A stretch of 48,704 nt of DNA from 66-474 sp040255405 (GCA_040255405.1 JBDZUX010000021.1:1-48704), one strand, 5' to 3'. Shown: positions 23,914-32,182, numbered from the stretch's first letter. Program-made: numbers and translations. Notes: generated by a model from the letters alone, not told the origin.

Positions 23914-26493
23914 ATGCCAGATCGCGAGGCAAGCGGGTGCCGTGAGTCATCGCCATCGACGGAACCGCCGGACGGCTCGGATAGGTGGCGTCAGGGCCTC
24001 AGTCCGGCGGAAGCGCTGCGCCGGCTGACCGAATTCGGGCCGAACGCGCTGCCGGGCGGCGAGCACAAACCGCTGCACCGGATCGTGCTCAAGGTGCTGG
24101 CCGAGCCGATGTTCCTGATGCTGCTGGTGGCTGGCGCGCTGTACCTGGCGTTGGGCGACCGTGCCGAAGCGGCCTTCCTGCTGGGTTCGATCTTTGCCGT
24201 CATCGGCATCACGCTCTTCCAGGAACGCAGGACCCAGCGGGCGCTCGAAGCCTTGCGCGACTTGTCGGCGCCGCGCGCGCTGGTGATACGCGGCGGACAG
24301 AAGCTGCGCGTGCCCGGGCGCGAGGTCGTTCCCGGCGACCTGCTCGCGCTGCACGAGGGTGACCGGATCGCGGCCGATGCCGTCCTGCTGGAGGGCCAGC
24401 TCGAGGTAGACGAGTCGTTGCTGACCGGCGAGGCGATCGCCGTGGCGCGCAGCGCCGGGTCCGACGGCGATCGTGTGTACGCCAGCACGGTGGTGACGCG
24501 CGGCGCCGGGCTGGCGCGCGTGGCGTCCACCGGAGCAGCCACGAAGGTTGGCGAAATCGGGGCCATGCTGGCGTCGGCGCGGGAACCCGTTTCCGGCCTG
24601 CAGCGGTCCTCCCGCAGGCTCATCCGGGTCCTGGCCGCCGTCGCGCTGCTGCTAGCCATCGGCTACTGCCTGCTCAACTGGTTGTGGAACGGGCGCACAT
24701 TCCTGGACAGCTTGCTCGCAAGCGTCGCGCTCAGCATGGCCATCCTGCCGGAAGAGATACCGGTGATCCTGACCGTGTTCCTCGCGATGGGCGCCTGGCG
24801 CCTGTCACGGCACCGCGTGCTGACGCGGAGCGTTCCGGCGGTCGAGGCGCTCGGTGCGATCACCGTGCTGGCCGTCGACAAGACCGGGACGCTGACCCAG
24901 AACCGCATGCGTATCACCGCGCTGGTGGACGCCGGCGGCATGCCGGAAAACACGCCCGCGGACGCGACCGGGCCCTTGCCGCAGGGCATGGGCGACCTGG
25001 TCGAATGCGCGCTGCTGGCGACGCCACCCGATCCGTTCGATCCGATGGAAACCGCCATCCTTGCACTCGCCGACCGGCTTGATCCGGCGCGGCGTACGCA
25101 CACCGGCTGGACATTGCTGCGCGCCTATGCGCTTTCCTCGGAGACGCTGGCGACCACGCGCGCCTATGCCGTACCCGGAGAAACCAGCCCCCGTCTCGCG
25201 GCAAAGGGCGCTCCGGAAACCATCGTGGCGCTGTGCCGGCTGCCGCAGGCATCGGCGGCCGCGATCCTCCAGCAGGTTGCCGGACTGGCGGCCCGCGGGC
25301 TGCGCGTGCTGGGCGTCGCACGCGGCGTCTGGACTGGATCGGGGTGGCCGGAACGGCAGCAGGACTTCGCGTTCGAATTCGTCGGGCTGCTGGGGTTCGG
25401 CGATCCGCCGCGGCCGGAGGTGCCGGCCGCGATCGCCGAATGCAGGAGCGCCGGCGTGCGCGTGCTGATGCTTACCGGCGATCATCCGGTCACGGCACAG
25501 GCGATCGCCCGCGAGATCGGATTGTCGGCGCGCGCGGACGTGCTGACCGGCGCGGAGATCGCCGAGCTGGACGACGCGTCGTTGATCCCGCAGCTTCGGC
25601 ACGTGGACATCTGCGCACGGCTGCGTCCCGAACAGAAACTGCGGTTGGTGCGGTTGCTGCAGCGGTCCGGCGAAGTGGTGGCGATGACCGGCGACGGGGT
25701 CAACGACGCGCCGGCCCTCAAGGCGGCGGACGTTGGCGTTGCGATGGGCGAACGCGGTACCGACGTCGCGCGTGAGGCTGCCGCACTGGTGTTGCTCGAC
25801 GACAGTTTCGCCAGCATCGTGCGCGCCATCCGCCAGGGCCGGCGCATCTACGACAACATCGGCAAGGCGACCGGATTCGTGTTCGCGGTGCACGTCCCGA
25901 TCATCGCGCTCGCGCTGCTGCCGGCGCTGCTGCACTGGCCGGTGATCCTGGCGCCCGTCCACATCGTGTTGCTGGAGATGCTGATCGACCCGGCTTCATC
26001 GATGGTGTTCGAAGTCGAACCGGGAAGCCCGGACCTGATGCGGCGGCCGCCGCGACCACGCACGCACACGCCGTTCGCGCCGGGCCGGCTGGCGTACGCC
26101 ATGTTGCAAGGTGCCGGGTTGGCTGCGTTGCTGATCGTAGGCTGCGCCGTGCTGCTGGGGCAGGGGGGCGGCGCGACCCAGGTTCGCACGGCCGGATTCA
26201 CCGGACTGCTGGTGGGCTTGTTCCTGCTGGCGTTGGCCAAGAGCAGCATCGGTTTTTCGCGCCGCGTCCGCCGCAATCCGTGGCTCAAATGGATGCTGGT
26301 GGGTGTCGCTGCCTGCCTCGCGGCCGTACTCGGGATTCCGCCGTTGCGGGCCTTGATGGGGTTGGCACCGCCGGACCCCCGGACAGTAATGGTCATTGGC
26401 ACGATGGTGCTGGCGTCGGGTGTGTGGCTTGCCGTGCTGCAAATGAGTACGCGCGGGCTGCGTGCCCGGCGTGCGGCATCGCCAACCTGGTGA
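23914..26493 (+). CDS. P-type cation-translocating ATPase (type II-like)
   Basis: This 859-aa P-type ATPase has an N-terminal cation-ATPase domain, an actuator loop with TGEA (171-174), ion-site helix PEEIPV (279-284) and the phosphorylation motif D322-KTGTLT. The hinge TGDGVNDAPAL and four C-terminal helices follow. The actuator motif is normally TGES; Ala replaces Ser, while the catalytic Glu is kept. The ion specificity is unclear: PEEIPV differs from the PEGLP of calcium pumps. AAGGTGG precedes the ATG at 23914. Mycobacterial CtpF, a DosR-regulon member, is a broadly similar cation ATPase. It converges with the USP gene, one base between stops. Confidence 0.88.
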   Translation: MPDREASGCRESSPSTEPPDGSDRWRQGLSPAEALRRLTEFGPNALPGGEHKPLHRIVLKVLAEPMFLMLLVAGALYLALGDRAEAAFLLGSIFAVIGITLFQERRTQRALEALRDLSAPRALVIRGGQKLRVPGREVVPGDLLALHEGDRIAADAVLLEGQLEVDESLLTGEAIAVARSAGSDGDRVYASTVVTRGAGLARVASTGAATKVGEIGAMLASAREPVSGLQRSSRRLIRVLAAVALLLAIGYCLLNWLWNGRTFLDSLLASVALSMAILPEEIPVILTVFLAMGAWRLSRHRVLTRSVPAVEALGAITVLAVDKTGTLTQNRMRITALVDAGGMPENTPADATGPLPQGMGDLVECALLATPPDPFDPMETAILALADRLDPARRTHTGWTLLRAYALSSETLATTRAYAVPGETSPRLAAKGAPETIVALCRLPQASAAAILQQVAGLAARGLRVLGVARGVWTGSGWPERQQDFAFEFVGLLGFGDPPRPEVPAAIAECRSAGVRVLMLTGDHPVTAQAIAREIGLSARADVLTGAEIAELDDASLIPQLRHVDICARLRPEQKLRLVRLLQRSGEVVAMTGDGVNDAPALKAADVGVAMGERGTDVAREAAALVLLDDSFASIVRAIRQGRRIYDNIGKATGFVFAVHVPIIALALLPALLHWPVILAPVHIVLLEMLIDPASSMVFEVEPGSPDLMRRPPRPRTHTPFAPGRLAYAMLQGAGLAALLIVGCAVLLGQGGGATQVRTAGFTGLLVGLFLLALAKSSIGFSRRVRRNPWLKWMLVGVAACLAAVLGIPPLRALMGLAPPDPRTVMVIGTMVLASGVWLAVLQMSTRGLRARRAASPTW

Positions 26494-26494
26494 T

Positions 26495-26896
26495 TCAGCG
26501 AACCACCAGCACCGGCACCTTCGAGCGCGACAGCACCTTCATCACCACCGAGCCCAGCACCGCGCTGAGGAAAGCGCCGCGCCCGTGCGAACCCATCGCG
26601 ATGAGGTCGCACCGCTCCTTGGCGGCAAGCGCGACGGCGAACATGCCCGGGTCGCCGACGGCATGCCGTTCCTCGAATTCGAGGCCCGCCTTCCGCAACG
26701 CGGTGCGCGCCGGGCGCACCGCGACTTTGGAGTGGTCGTCGTGGTAGCTCGCACGCGTTTCGGCGGGAAGCACCCGTGCCACTCGTTCGGGCAGGGGCGG
26801 GTCCACGTGCAGCAGGATCAATGACAAACCCCGTTTGGCTTGCCTGTCTCCCCAATGCTGTATCACGTAACGGACTGCGCGGGAACTGCTCGGACT
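26495..26896 (-). CDS. universal stress protein, 5' end lost in assembly gap
   Basis: The visible 133 residues are nearly a whole Usp domain, starting SPSSSRAVRYV just after the expected first strand. It ends MGSHG-x9-GS...VPVLVVR, with the complete G-x2-G-x9-G(S) ATP-binding motif. Only the first ten or so residues, including the start codon, are missing in the N run at 26897. It would be the last gene of a leftward unit with a BON gene and a host-attachment-like gene. Confidence 0.85.
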   Translation of the reverse strand, partial: SPSSSRAVRYVIQHWGDRQAKRGLSLILLHVDPPLPERVARVLPAETRASYHDDHSKVAVRPARTALRKAGLEFEERHAVGDPGMFAVALAAKERCDLIAMGSHGRGAFLSAVLGSVVMKVLSRSKVPVLVVR

Positions 26897-26996
26897 NNNN
26901 NNNNNNNNNNNNNNNNNNNNNNNNNNNNNNNNNNNNNNNNNNNNNNNNNNNNNNNNNNNNNNNNNNNNNNNNNNNNNNNNNNNNNNNNNNNNNNNN
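26897..26996. other. assembly gap (100 N)
   Basis: Exactly 100 undetermined bases mark a scaffold join of unknown true size. A single frame appears to run through it, but the two sides encode different proteins: host-attachment family on the right and USP on the left. It should not be read as a fusion. Confidence 0.98.
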
Positions 26997-27421
26997 GGCA
27001 ACATCTCGCGGATCTCGTCCGCTGAACTGCGCGTCAGGTTCTTCGGAACCCGCAGCCGTACGGTCCCAGCAAGACGCGCGCCGAGCACTGCGTTGAGCGC
27101 TCCAAGGAACCGGGGTGGCGCGACCAGCACGAGACCGCTGAAGCGACGCCCGGCCCATGCATGTTCCAGATGGGACGCCAGCGTCGCGGCGAATTGCGAC
27201 GCGGCCTTTTGCTTGGGCGAGGTACGTGCCTCGATTGCGTGCCGGCCTTCGCCGATGCGATCATGGACACGCGGCGGTGGCGCTTGGTTCAATTCGTGCC
27301 CGGGCGTGCGCGCTTCCGGATTGACGAAATCCGCGATTTCGACCATGCGCGGCGCGCCCTTGCCGAGGGCAAACAGGCGCGCCCGCGCGCCATCGGCGAC
27401 GAGGATCCAGATGTCCGTCAT
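26997..27421 (-). CDS. host attachment protein family (PF10116-like), 3' end lost in gap
   Basis: The visible 141 residues begin TDIWILVADGARARLF. They include the EARTSPKQKAASQFAATL and LVLVAPPRFLGAL segments of the host-attachment family, named after an Agrobacterium protein. Family members are usually about 150 residues, so only a short C-terminus is missing. The fold resembles baeRF/eRF1-domain proteins, and members often sit beside stress genes. The gene starts nine bases after the BON-gene stop on the same strand, with GAGG upstream. Confidence 0.75.
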
Positions 27422-27430
27422 GGGCTGGCC

Positions 27431-28081
27431 TCAACGAAAAGTGAGGTGGTCGTCGACGCGTTGGACGCCCGGTGCCGACCAGACCGCGTGTTCCACGGCC
27501 TGCATTTCGCTCCAGTTGTCCACCCGCCCTTCGATGCGCACCGTGCCGTCATCGCGCACCTCGACCCGAACCGCGTCGGCCTCGACTTCGGCGTGCCGCT
27601 TCAGGGCGTCCTGGATGCGGCGCTTCAGGTCGCCTGCCCGGACAGCTGAATTCAGCGTGATGCTGTTCGTGACGCCCTTGACGCCGCTCAACTTCCGGAC
27701 CTCGTTCTCGGCCGCCTGGCGTTGGTAATTCCAGTTGACGCCGCCCGACAGCGTGATCCAGCCATCGGAGACCTTCACGCGGATGCAATCCTTGGGGACC
27801 AGGGTGTTCCAGGCCAGGATGTTCAGCGCGCGCTGCGCGATCTCGTCATCGTTCCATTTCTTGTCTCCGGACAACCGGACCTCGATCTTCTGCGCGATGC
27901 CCTTGACGCCCTTGACGCGCCATGCCGCGCGCTCGGCCGCCATCTTCTGCACATAGTCGGTGACGTGGCCGCTGAGGGTGACCACGCCATTTTCGGCCGC
28001 CACACCGATATCCGCGGCATCGATGCTCGGTTCGTATTCCAGCTCGTCGACGACCAGTTGGCGCAATTGTTTGTCGTTCAT
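27431..28081 (-). CDS. BON-domain protein (three BON repeats), second copy
   Basis: This 216-aa protein has three BON domains, with glycine-centred LSGHVTDYVQK, LSGGVNWNYQR and IEGRVDNWSE motifs. It is a clear paralogue of the product of 8796-9449, similar in length and domain order. Two ATGs lie close together; GAAGGAG is only one or two bases from the first (28087) but seven from the second, so 28081 is chosen. A perfect FNR-type box lies 60 bp upstream. It heads a unit with the host-attachment and USP genes. Confidence 0.87.
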   Translation of the reverse strand: MNDKQLRQLVVDELEYEPSIDAADIGVAAENGVVTLSGHVTDYVQKMAAERAAWRVKGVKGIAQKIEVRLSGDKKWNDDEIAQRALNILAWNTLVPKDCIRVKVSDGWITLSGGVNWNYQRQAAENEVRKLSGVKGVTNSITLNSAVRAGDLKRRIQDALKRHAEVEADAVRVEVRDDGTVRIEGRVDNWSEMQAVEHAVWSAPGVQRVDDHLTFR

Positions 28082-28116
28082 TGCCATGCTCCTTCGGGGA
28101 GATCAGGAATCCGATT

Positions 28117-28335
28117 TCACCCATTGCGGCGGATGGCCTGTTGATCCGCATCAACAAGGGGCGGTTCGGAGGGTCGCGGCGCCACGCCCGCGTCTCGAAG
28201 CGTGCCCCGCGCCCGGAAACGCTTGCGTTCGGCGTGGCGGATGCGCGGCAGCGCCACCAACCAGACCCAGGCGAACAACATGCCCGCCAGGAACGCGCAG
28301 AGAAGGATCGGCCATATGATCGGCAGCGTATGCAT
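28117..28335 (-). CDS. 72-aa single-pass membrane protein
   Basis: This small protein has a hydrophobic helix (about 4-28, including LLCAFLAGMLFAWVWLV). A basic tail RIRHAERKRFRARG and a charged C-terminus follow. GGAGG eight bases before the ATG supports translation. Its 3' end runs into the FNR box that serves the BON gene. A weaker box at 28403-28416 lies upstream of its own start. No family is recognised. Confidence 0.6.
   Translation of the reverse strand: MHTLPIIWPILLCAFLAGMLFAWVWLVALPRIRHAERKRFRARGTLRDAGVAPRPSEPPLVDADQQAIRRNG
28141..28154 (-). promoter_or_regulatory. perfect FNR/FixK box upstream of the second BON gene
   Basis: TTGATCCGCATCAA is a perfect palindrome. For the leftward BON gene a -41.5 site predicts a start near 28106, 25 nt before the ATG at 28081. 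It overlaps the 3' end of the 72-aa gene. Confidence 0.8.
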
Positions 28336-28402
28336 GGGCGGAACCTCCGGGTTGAAGTCCGATGTCTCAAGGCCAAGCGTAGGCAGCCCTACCCGGCACG
28401 GG

Positions 28403-28416
28403 TTGACATCGATCAC
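28403..28416 (-). promoter_or_regulatory. weak FNR/FixK-like box upstream of 72-aa gene
   Basis: TTGACATCGATCAC matches 8 of 10 positions. It is placed so that a -41.5 start would fall near 28368 on the minus strand, just ahead of the GGAGG of the 72-aa gene; TACGCT could be the -10. Confidence 0.4.
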
Positions 28417-28432
28417 CAGAATGCGTTGCGAC

Positions 28433-31003
28433 TCAAGCCGGCGCCGTGTGCCGAATGGTTCCCGGACCCGTGATGCCGGGATCCATGAAGCGGCGCTTCA
28501 CCCCTTCCACCAGCAGCAGGTAAGTCGCGGTGGCGACCATGAGGAAAACGAAAAACAGCGGGGGCAGGGGGACGAACCCCAGATCCGCGCCAATCGGCGT
28601 GAACGGCAACACGACGCCAATGGTGACCGCGGCAAGCACGGTGGCAATCAATGGCTTGCCCGGACGGCTGCGCAGGGGATTGCCCCGGGTCCGGATCACG
28701 AACAGCACCAGAGTTTGCGTGGCGAGCGATTCCACGAACCAGCCGGTATGGAATTCGGCCTGCGAAGCGTGCAACCACTCAAGCAATACGTAGAAGGTGA
28801 GAAAATCGTACAGTGAACTGATCGGCCCGACGCCCAGCATGAACCGCCGGATCGAACGTACGCTCCAGCGGCGCGGGGCCACCAGTTGCGAAGCGTCCAC
28901 GTTGTCGCCCGGGATCGTGACCTGCGCGACGTCGTAGAGGAAATTGTTGAGCAGGATCTGTGTCGGCAACATCGGCAGGAACGGCAGCACGAGCGATGCC
29001 GCAGCCATGCTGAGCACATTGCCGAAGTTGGAGCTGGTGCCCATCAGCAGGTACTTCATGACATTGGCGAAGGCTTTGCGACCCTCGATGACGCCCGCGT
29101 GCAATGCCCCCAGGTCGCGTTCGCCGAGCACGATGTCCGCCGCGTCGCGTGCCACGTCCACGGCATTGGCAACGGAAATACCCACGTCGGCCGCATGCAG
29201 CGAGGGCGCATCGTTGATGCCGTCGCCGAGGAACCCGACCACGGCGCGGCGGGCCTTCAACGCCAGCACGATACGGTGTTTCTGCGCGGGACTGACGCGC
29301 GCGAATACGCTGACGCGTTCGGCAACCGCGCCCAATGCGTCCTGGTCGAGCTTGTCGACCTGCGTGCCGGTGACGATCTCACGCGCGTCCAGTCCGACCT
29401 GCTCGCAGACATGGCGAGCAACCAGCTCGTTGTCTCCGGACAGGATCTTCACCACGACCCCGTCGCGTCGGAGCGCGCGCAGGGACGCGGCCACGTCGGG
29501 CATCACCGGATCGGCGAACGACACGAAGCCGGCAAGGATCAGACCGGTTTCGTCATCGGGCCCATAGCGCGGTTTTTGTTCGATCTCGCGGTAGGCAATG
29601 GCCAGGGTGCGCAGGCCCTGCCTTGCATAGGCGTCGCAGACCCGCCGGATGCTGCTCCGCGCGCCGGCGTCCAGTGCGCCAACGGCGCCGTCCGCCAGAT
29701 AACGCGTGCATTGGCCGATCACGGACTCGGGCGCGCCCTTGGTCACCAGCAACGTTTCGTTCCCGCGTCTCGCCACGACGCTCAGGCGGCGGCGCTCGAA
29801 ATCGAAGGGGATTTCGTCAAGCTTCCGTGCCGTATCCTGCGAGGGTGCGCACCCGCGCAGGATCGCATCGTCCAGCGGGCTGTGGATGCCGGTCTGGAGC
29901 GAGCTGTTCAAGCGGGCAAGACCCGCGGTCCGCGCCGAAGGATCGCCCATCGGATCGACGCTCGCGAAGACTTCGGTCTCGTTGCGCGTCAACGTGCCGG
30001 TCTTGTCGCTCAACAACACCGTCATGCTGCCGAAGTCCTCGATCGCGGCCAGGTGCTTTACCACCACGCGCTGGCGCGCCATCCGCATGGCACCGCGCGC
30101 AAGCGTGACGGTCGTGATCATCGGCATGAATTCCGGCGTAAGTCCCACCGCCAGTGCCAACGCGAACAGCAGGGTCTCGAGCATCGGACGATGAAAAGCG
30201 ATGCCGGCCAGCATGACCAGCAGGAGCAGCCCGACCACGGTGCGCATGATCAGGCGTGCAAACCCGGCGAGGCCACGCTCGAACTCGGTCGGCGGCGGGC
30301 GTTCCGAAAGCCGCGCAGCCACATCGCCGAACGCGGTGTCGTTGCCGGTCGCCAGCACGATGGCCGTCGCGGTGCCGGCGATCACCGACGTGCCGAGAAA
30401 AACGAGGTGTCGCGCTGCGGCGCCCGCCGGCCCCCGTGGCTGCCCGCAGGCGTCCTTCTCTTCGGGCGCGGATTCTCCGGTCAGCGCGGATTGCTGGACG
30501 TGCAGCCCGCGTGCCTCCAGCAGACGTGCATCGGCGGGCACCCGGTCGCCTGCGGCGAGGCGGATCACGTCACCCGGAACCAGGGAACGCCGCGGCGCGT
30601 CCCGCCAATCCGCGTCGCGACGCACGCTGGCAGTCGGCGCGATGCTCTCGCGCAACCGTTCGGCGGCCCGTTTGGAGCGATGACTCAATGCGTAGTTGAG
30701 CATGACGCTCAGCAATACCATCGCCACGATGATGCCCGCGCCCGCACGATCACCCAGGATCCCGGACACGGCCGCCGCCGCCAGCAGCATCAATACCAGC
30801 GGGTTGCCGAACAATTCGACCAGCGCACCGAGGGATGTGGCGCGTGGGCCGGCATGCGCTTCATTGGGGCCGTGCTCCGCCAGGCGCCGTGCGGCTTCGG
30901 ATTCGGTCAGTCCATTGGCGCTGCTGCCGAGCAGGGAGAACACGTCCGCTTGCGCGGCTTGCGCAGGATCGGACGCGGTCGGGCGGGGCAGGGCGTCGTT
31001 CAT
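28433..31003 (-). CDS. mgtA: magnesium-translocating P-type ATPase (MgtA/MgtB type)
   Basis: This 856-aa type IIIB P-type ATPase has TGES (175-178), the ion-site helix TPEFMP (289-294) and phosphorylation motif D333-KTGTLT. It has the hinge GDGINDAPSL and the hallmark MgtA segment SSNFGNVLSM...LLNNFLYDV. It imports magnesium in known relatives. The ATG at 31003 lacks a good ribosome-binding site; an in-frame TTG at 31015 is the alternative. It is divergent from hsp20, and two FNR-type boxes lie between them. Magnesium supply could stabilise ribosomes during growth arrest. Confidence 0.88.
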   Translation of the reverse strand: MNDALPRPTASDPAQAAQADVFSLLGSSANGLTESEAARRLAEHGPNEAHAGPRATSLGALVELFGNPLVLMLLAAAAVSGILGDRAGAGIIVAMVLLSVMLNYALSHRSKRAAERLRESIAPTASVRRDADWRDAPRRSLVPGDVIRLAAGDRVPADARLLEARGLHVQQSALTGESAPEEKDACGQPRGPAGAAARHLVFLGTSVIAGTATAIVLATGNDTAFGDVAARLSERPPPTEFERGLAGFARLIMRTVVGLLLLVMLAGIAFHRPMLETLLFALALAVGLTPEFMPMITTVTLARGAMRMARQRVVVKHLAAIEDFGSMTVLLSDKTGTLTRNETEVFASVDPMGDPSARTAGLARLNSSLQTGIHSPLDDAILRGCAPSQDTARKLDEIPFDFERRRLSVVARRGNETLLVTKGAPESVIGQCTRYLADGAVGALDAGARSSIRRVCDAYARQGLRTLAIAYREIEQKPRYGPDDETGLILAGFVSFADPVMPDVAASLRALRRDGVVVKILSGDNELVARHVCEQVGLDAREIVTGTQVDKLDQDALGAVAERVSVFARVSPAQKHRIVLALKARRAVVGFLGDGINDAPSLHAADVGISVANAVDVARDAADIVLGERDLGALHAGVIEGRKAFANVMKYLLMGTSSNFGNVLSMAAASLVLPFLPMLPTQILLNNFLYDVAQVTIPGDNVDASQLVAPRRWSVRSIRRFMLGVGPISSLYDFLTFYVLLEWLHASQAEFHTGWFVESLATQTLVLFVIRTRGNPLRSRPGKPLIATVLAAVTIGVVLPFTPIGADLGFVPLPPLFFVFLMVATATYLLLVEGVKRRFMDPGITGPGTIRHTAPA

Positions 31004-31041
31004 GGGCGAGCGCAACCTTGCCTCGGCAGCGTGGGCGGATG

Positions 31042-31055
31042 TTGATGCCGGTCAA
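31042..31055. promoter_or_regulatory. FNR/FixK-type box, mgtA/hsp20 divergent region
   Basis: TTGATGCCGGTCAA matches 9 of 10 positions. It lies 39 bp from the mgtA start and 117 bp from the hsp20 start. At -41.5 it would start the mgtA transcript almost at the ATG, so its exact use is unclear. Confidence 0.6.
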
Positions 31056-31085
31056 TCGCGCCGGCATCTCCCGGGTGCATTTGAG

Positions 31086-31099
31086 TTGACGTGCGTCAA
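31086..31099 (+). promoter_or_regulatory. FNR/FixK-type box upstream of hsp20
   Basis: TTGACGTGCGTCAA has perfectly symmetrical half-sites, each one base off consensus. TAGCGT (31121-31126) sits within one base of the expected -10 for a -41.5 site, giving an hsp20 start near 31134. Confidence 0.65.
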
Positions 31100-31171
31100 C
31101 ATGGCCCGGCCATCGACGCGTAGCGTGCCGGTTTGTGCCTTGGATGCACGACCGTTATCGAGGAATCCGCC

Positions 31172-31615
31172 ATGACAGCACTGACACGCTTCAACCCGTT
31201 CCGGACGCCGGCACGGTTCGATACCCCCGCGATGTTCGACGACTTGTTCCGCAATTTGGGACTGAGCCCGGCCTGGAACCAGCCCGAGTTCGCTGCCGAC
31301 ATGCGGGTGGACATCACCGAGGATGAGGATGCCTATCGCATCGCCGCCGAGATTCCCGGCGTGGAGAAGGACGACATCGACGTTTCGGTAGAGGGTAATC
31401 GCGTGGCGATCAGTGCCGAGACGAAACGCGAAACGGAGAAGAAGGATGAAAAGGAGCTCGTTGTCGAACGCTCGTGGGGCAGGGCCTACCGTGCCTTCGC
31501 GCTGCCGGGCGACATTGACGGCAACCGCACGGAAGCACGCTACGACAAGGGCGTACTCACGCTCACGCTTCCCAAGAAGGCGAACGGAAACGCCCGCAGG
31601 ATCACGGTGAGCTGA
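31172..31615 (+). CDS. Hsp20/alpha-crystallin family small heat-shock protein
   Basis: This 147-aa chaperone has an alpha-crystallin domain (about 45-137) with the AAEIPGVEKDDIDVSVEGN strand and LPGDIDG. A GVLTLTLPK motif and a C-terminal ITV anchoring motif follow. Small heat-shock proteins hold unfolded proteins without ATP. GAGGAA precedes the ATG. A palindromic FNR-type box with a fitting -10 lies upstream, and a strong terminator follows. HspX of the mycobacterial dormancy regulon is the analogous protein. Confidence 0.93.
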   Translation: MTALTRFNPFRTPARFDTPAMFDDLFRNLGLSPAWNQPEFAADMRVDITEDEDAYRIAAEIPGVEKDDIDVSVEGNRVAISAETKRETEKKDEKELVVERSWGRAYRAFALPGDIDGNRTEARYDKGVLTLTLPKKANGNARRITVS

Positions 31616-31635
31616 TTCACGCCGGTACTTGTCGA

Positions 31636-31668
31636 GGCCGCCGTTCCGAGCAGACGGCGGCCTTTTTT
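31636..31668 (+). terminator. intrinsic terminator after hsp20
   Basis: GGCCGCCGT and ACGGCGGCC form a nine-base GC-rich stem around a nine-base loop, followed at once by six T. It lies 21 bp after the hsp20 stop and ends the unit as a single gene. Confidence 0.9.
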
Positions 31669-31696
31669 GTGCCTGCCGGCCAGCGGAGCGCGTGAC

Positions 31697-32050
31697 TCAA
31701 GGGGTCACCGCACGAGCCTTGACGTCGCCGCGACGGCGGCGCACATGATCCTCGATGCGGCGGCGCAGGGCATCAAAGGTGTGCGCCACGGCAAGGTAGG
31801 CATCTTCATGGCTGGCATCGGGTGAAGGTGTGCGCCCGGTTTCGATCGTGCGATCGCGCAGGGTGGCCGCGGCATGCACGTTGTAACGGTTGCCCTGGTG
31901 GTGCTTGCGCTCGCACGCGCTCACGACAACGTTGCAGGCCAGTATGTCTTCGGCAAAGCGGTCCAGCCGTTGAGCGCGTTCCTCGATTTTCTCGCGCAAC
32001 GGTGCGGACGCGGCCATGCCGCGAAAGGTGACGGAAGTCGGGATGGTCAT
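31697..32050 (-). CDS. HPF/RaiA-like ribosome-associated protein
   Basis: This 117-aa protein resembles the ribosome hibernation factor family: a first strand TSVTFRGMAAS, a helix EKIEERAQRLDRF, a central VVVSACE strand and a final helix with AHTFDALRRRIEDHVRRRR. Such proteins block or dimerise ribosomes in resting cells. The frame is open to 32233, but family homology begins at the ATG at 32050. A -41.5 start from the box at 32120 (near 32085) also excludes upstream ATGs except one at 32077. No strong ribosome-binding site is visible. Confidence 0.75.
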   Translation of the reverse strand: MTIPTSVTFRGMAASAPLREKIEERAQRLDRFAEDILACNVVVSACERKHHQGNRYNVHAAATLRDRTIETGRTPSPDASHEDAYLAVAHTFDALRRRIEDHVRRRRGDVKARAVTP

Positions 32051-32119
32051 GGCTGTGTGGGGATCGATACGGCGCATGCGCCGTGATATTCGATCCTGGT
32101 CCATCGCCGGCACGCCGCG

Positions 32120-32133
32120 GTGATTTGGATCAA
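32120..32133 (-). promoter_or_regulatory. FNR/FixK-type box upstream of the HPF-like gene
   Basis: On the minus strand the site reads TTGATCCAAATCAC, 9 of 10. It is centred 76 bp from the chosen ATG and predicts a start near 32085 on the minus strand. Confidence 0.6.
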
Positions 32134-32168
32134 TCCTGATTGCGGCGAACGCCTCGACCGCGAAACTG

Positions 32169-32182
32169 TTGATGGACATCAA
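32169..32182 (+). promoter_or_regulatory. perfect FNR/FixK box upstream of USP gene
   Basis: TTGATGGACATCAA is a perfect palindrome, centred about 88 bp before the USP ATG at 32263. It predicts a start near 32217. With the box at 32120 it makes a back-to-back divergent promoter pair. Confidence 0.8.

Noticed and set aside
26881..27000. CRISPR or repeat array at the N run
   Set aside because: The N run is only an assembly gap, and no repeated units flank it. No CRISPR-like array was seen anywhere in the window.
28886..31045. 719-codon open frame on the plus strand
   Set aside because: It is antisense to the well-supported MgtA-type ATPase, and no family-like segment is seen.
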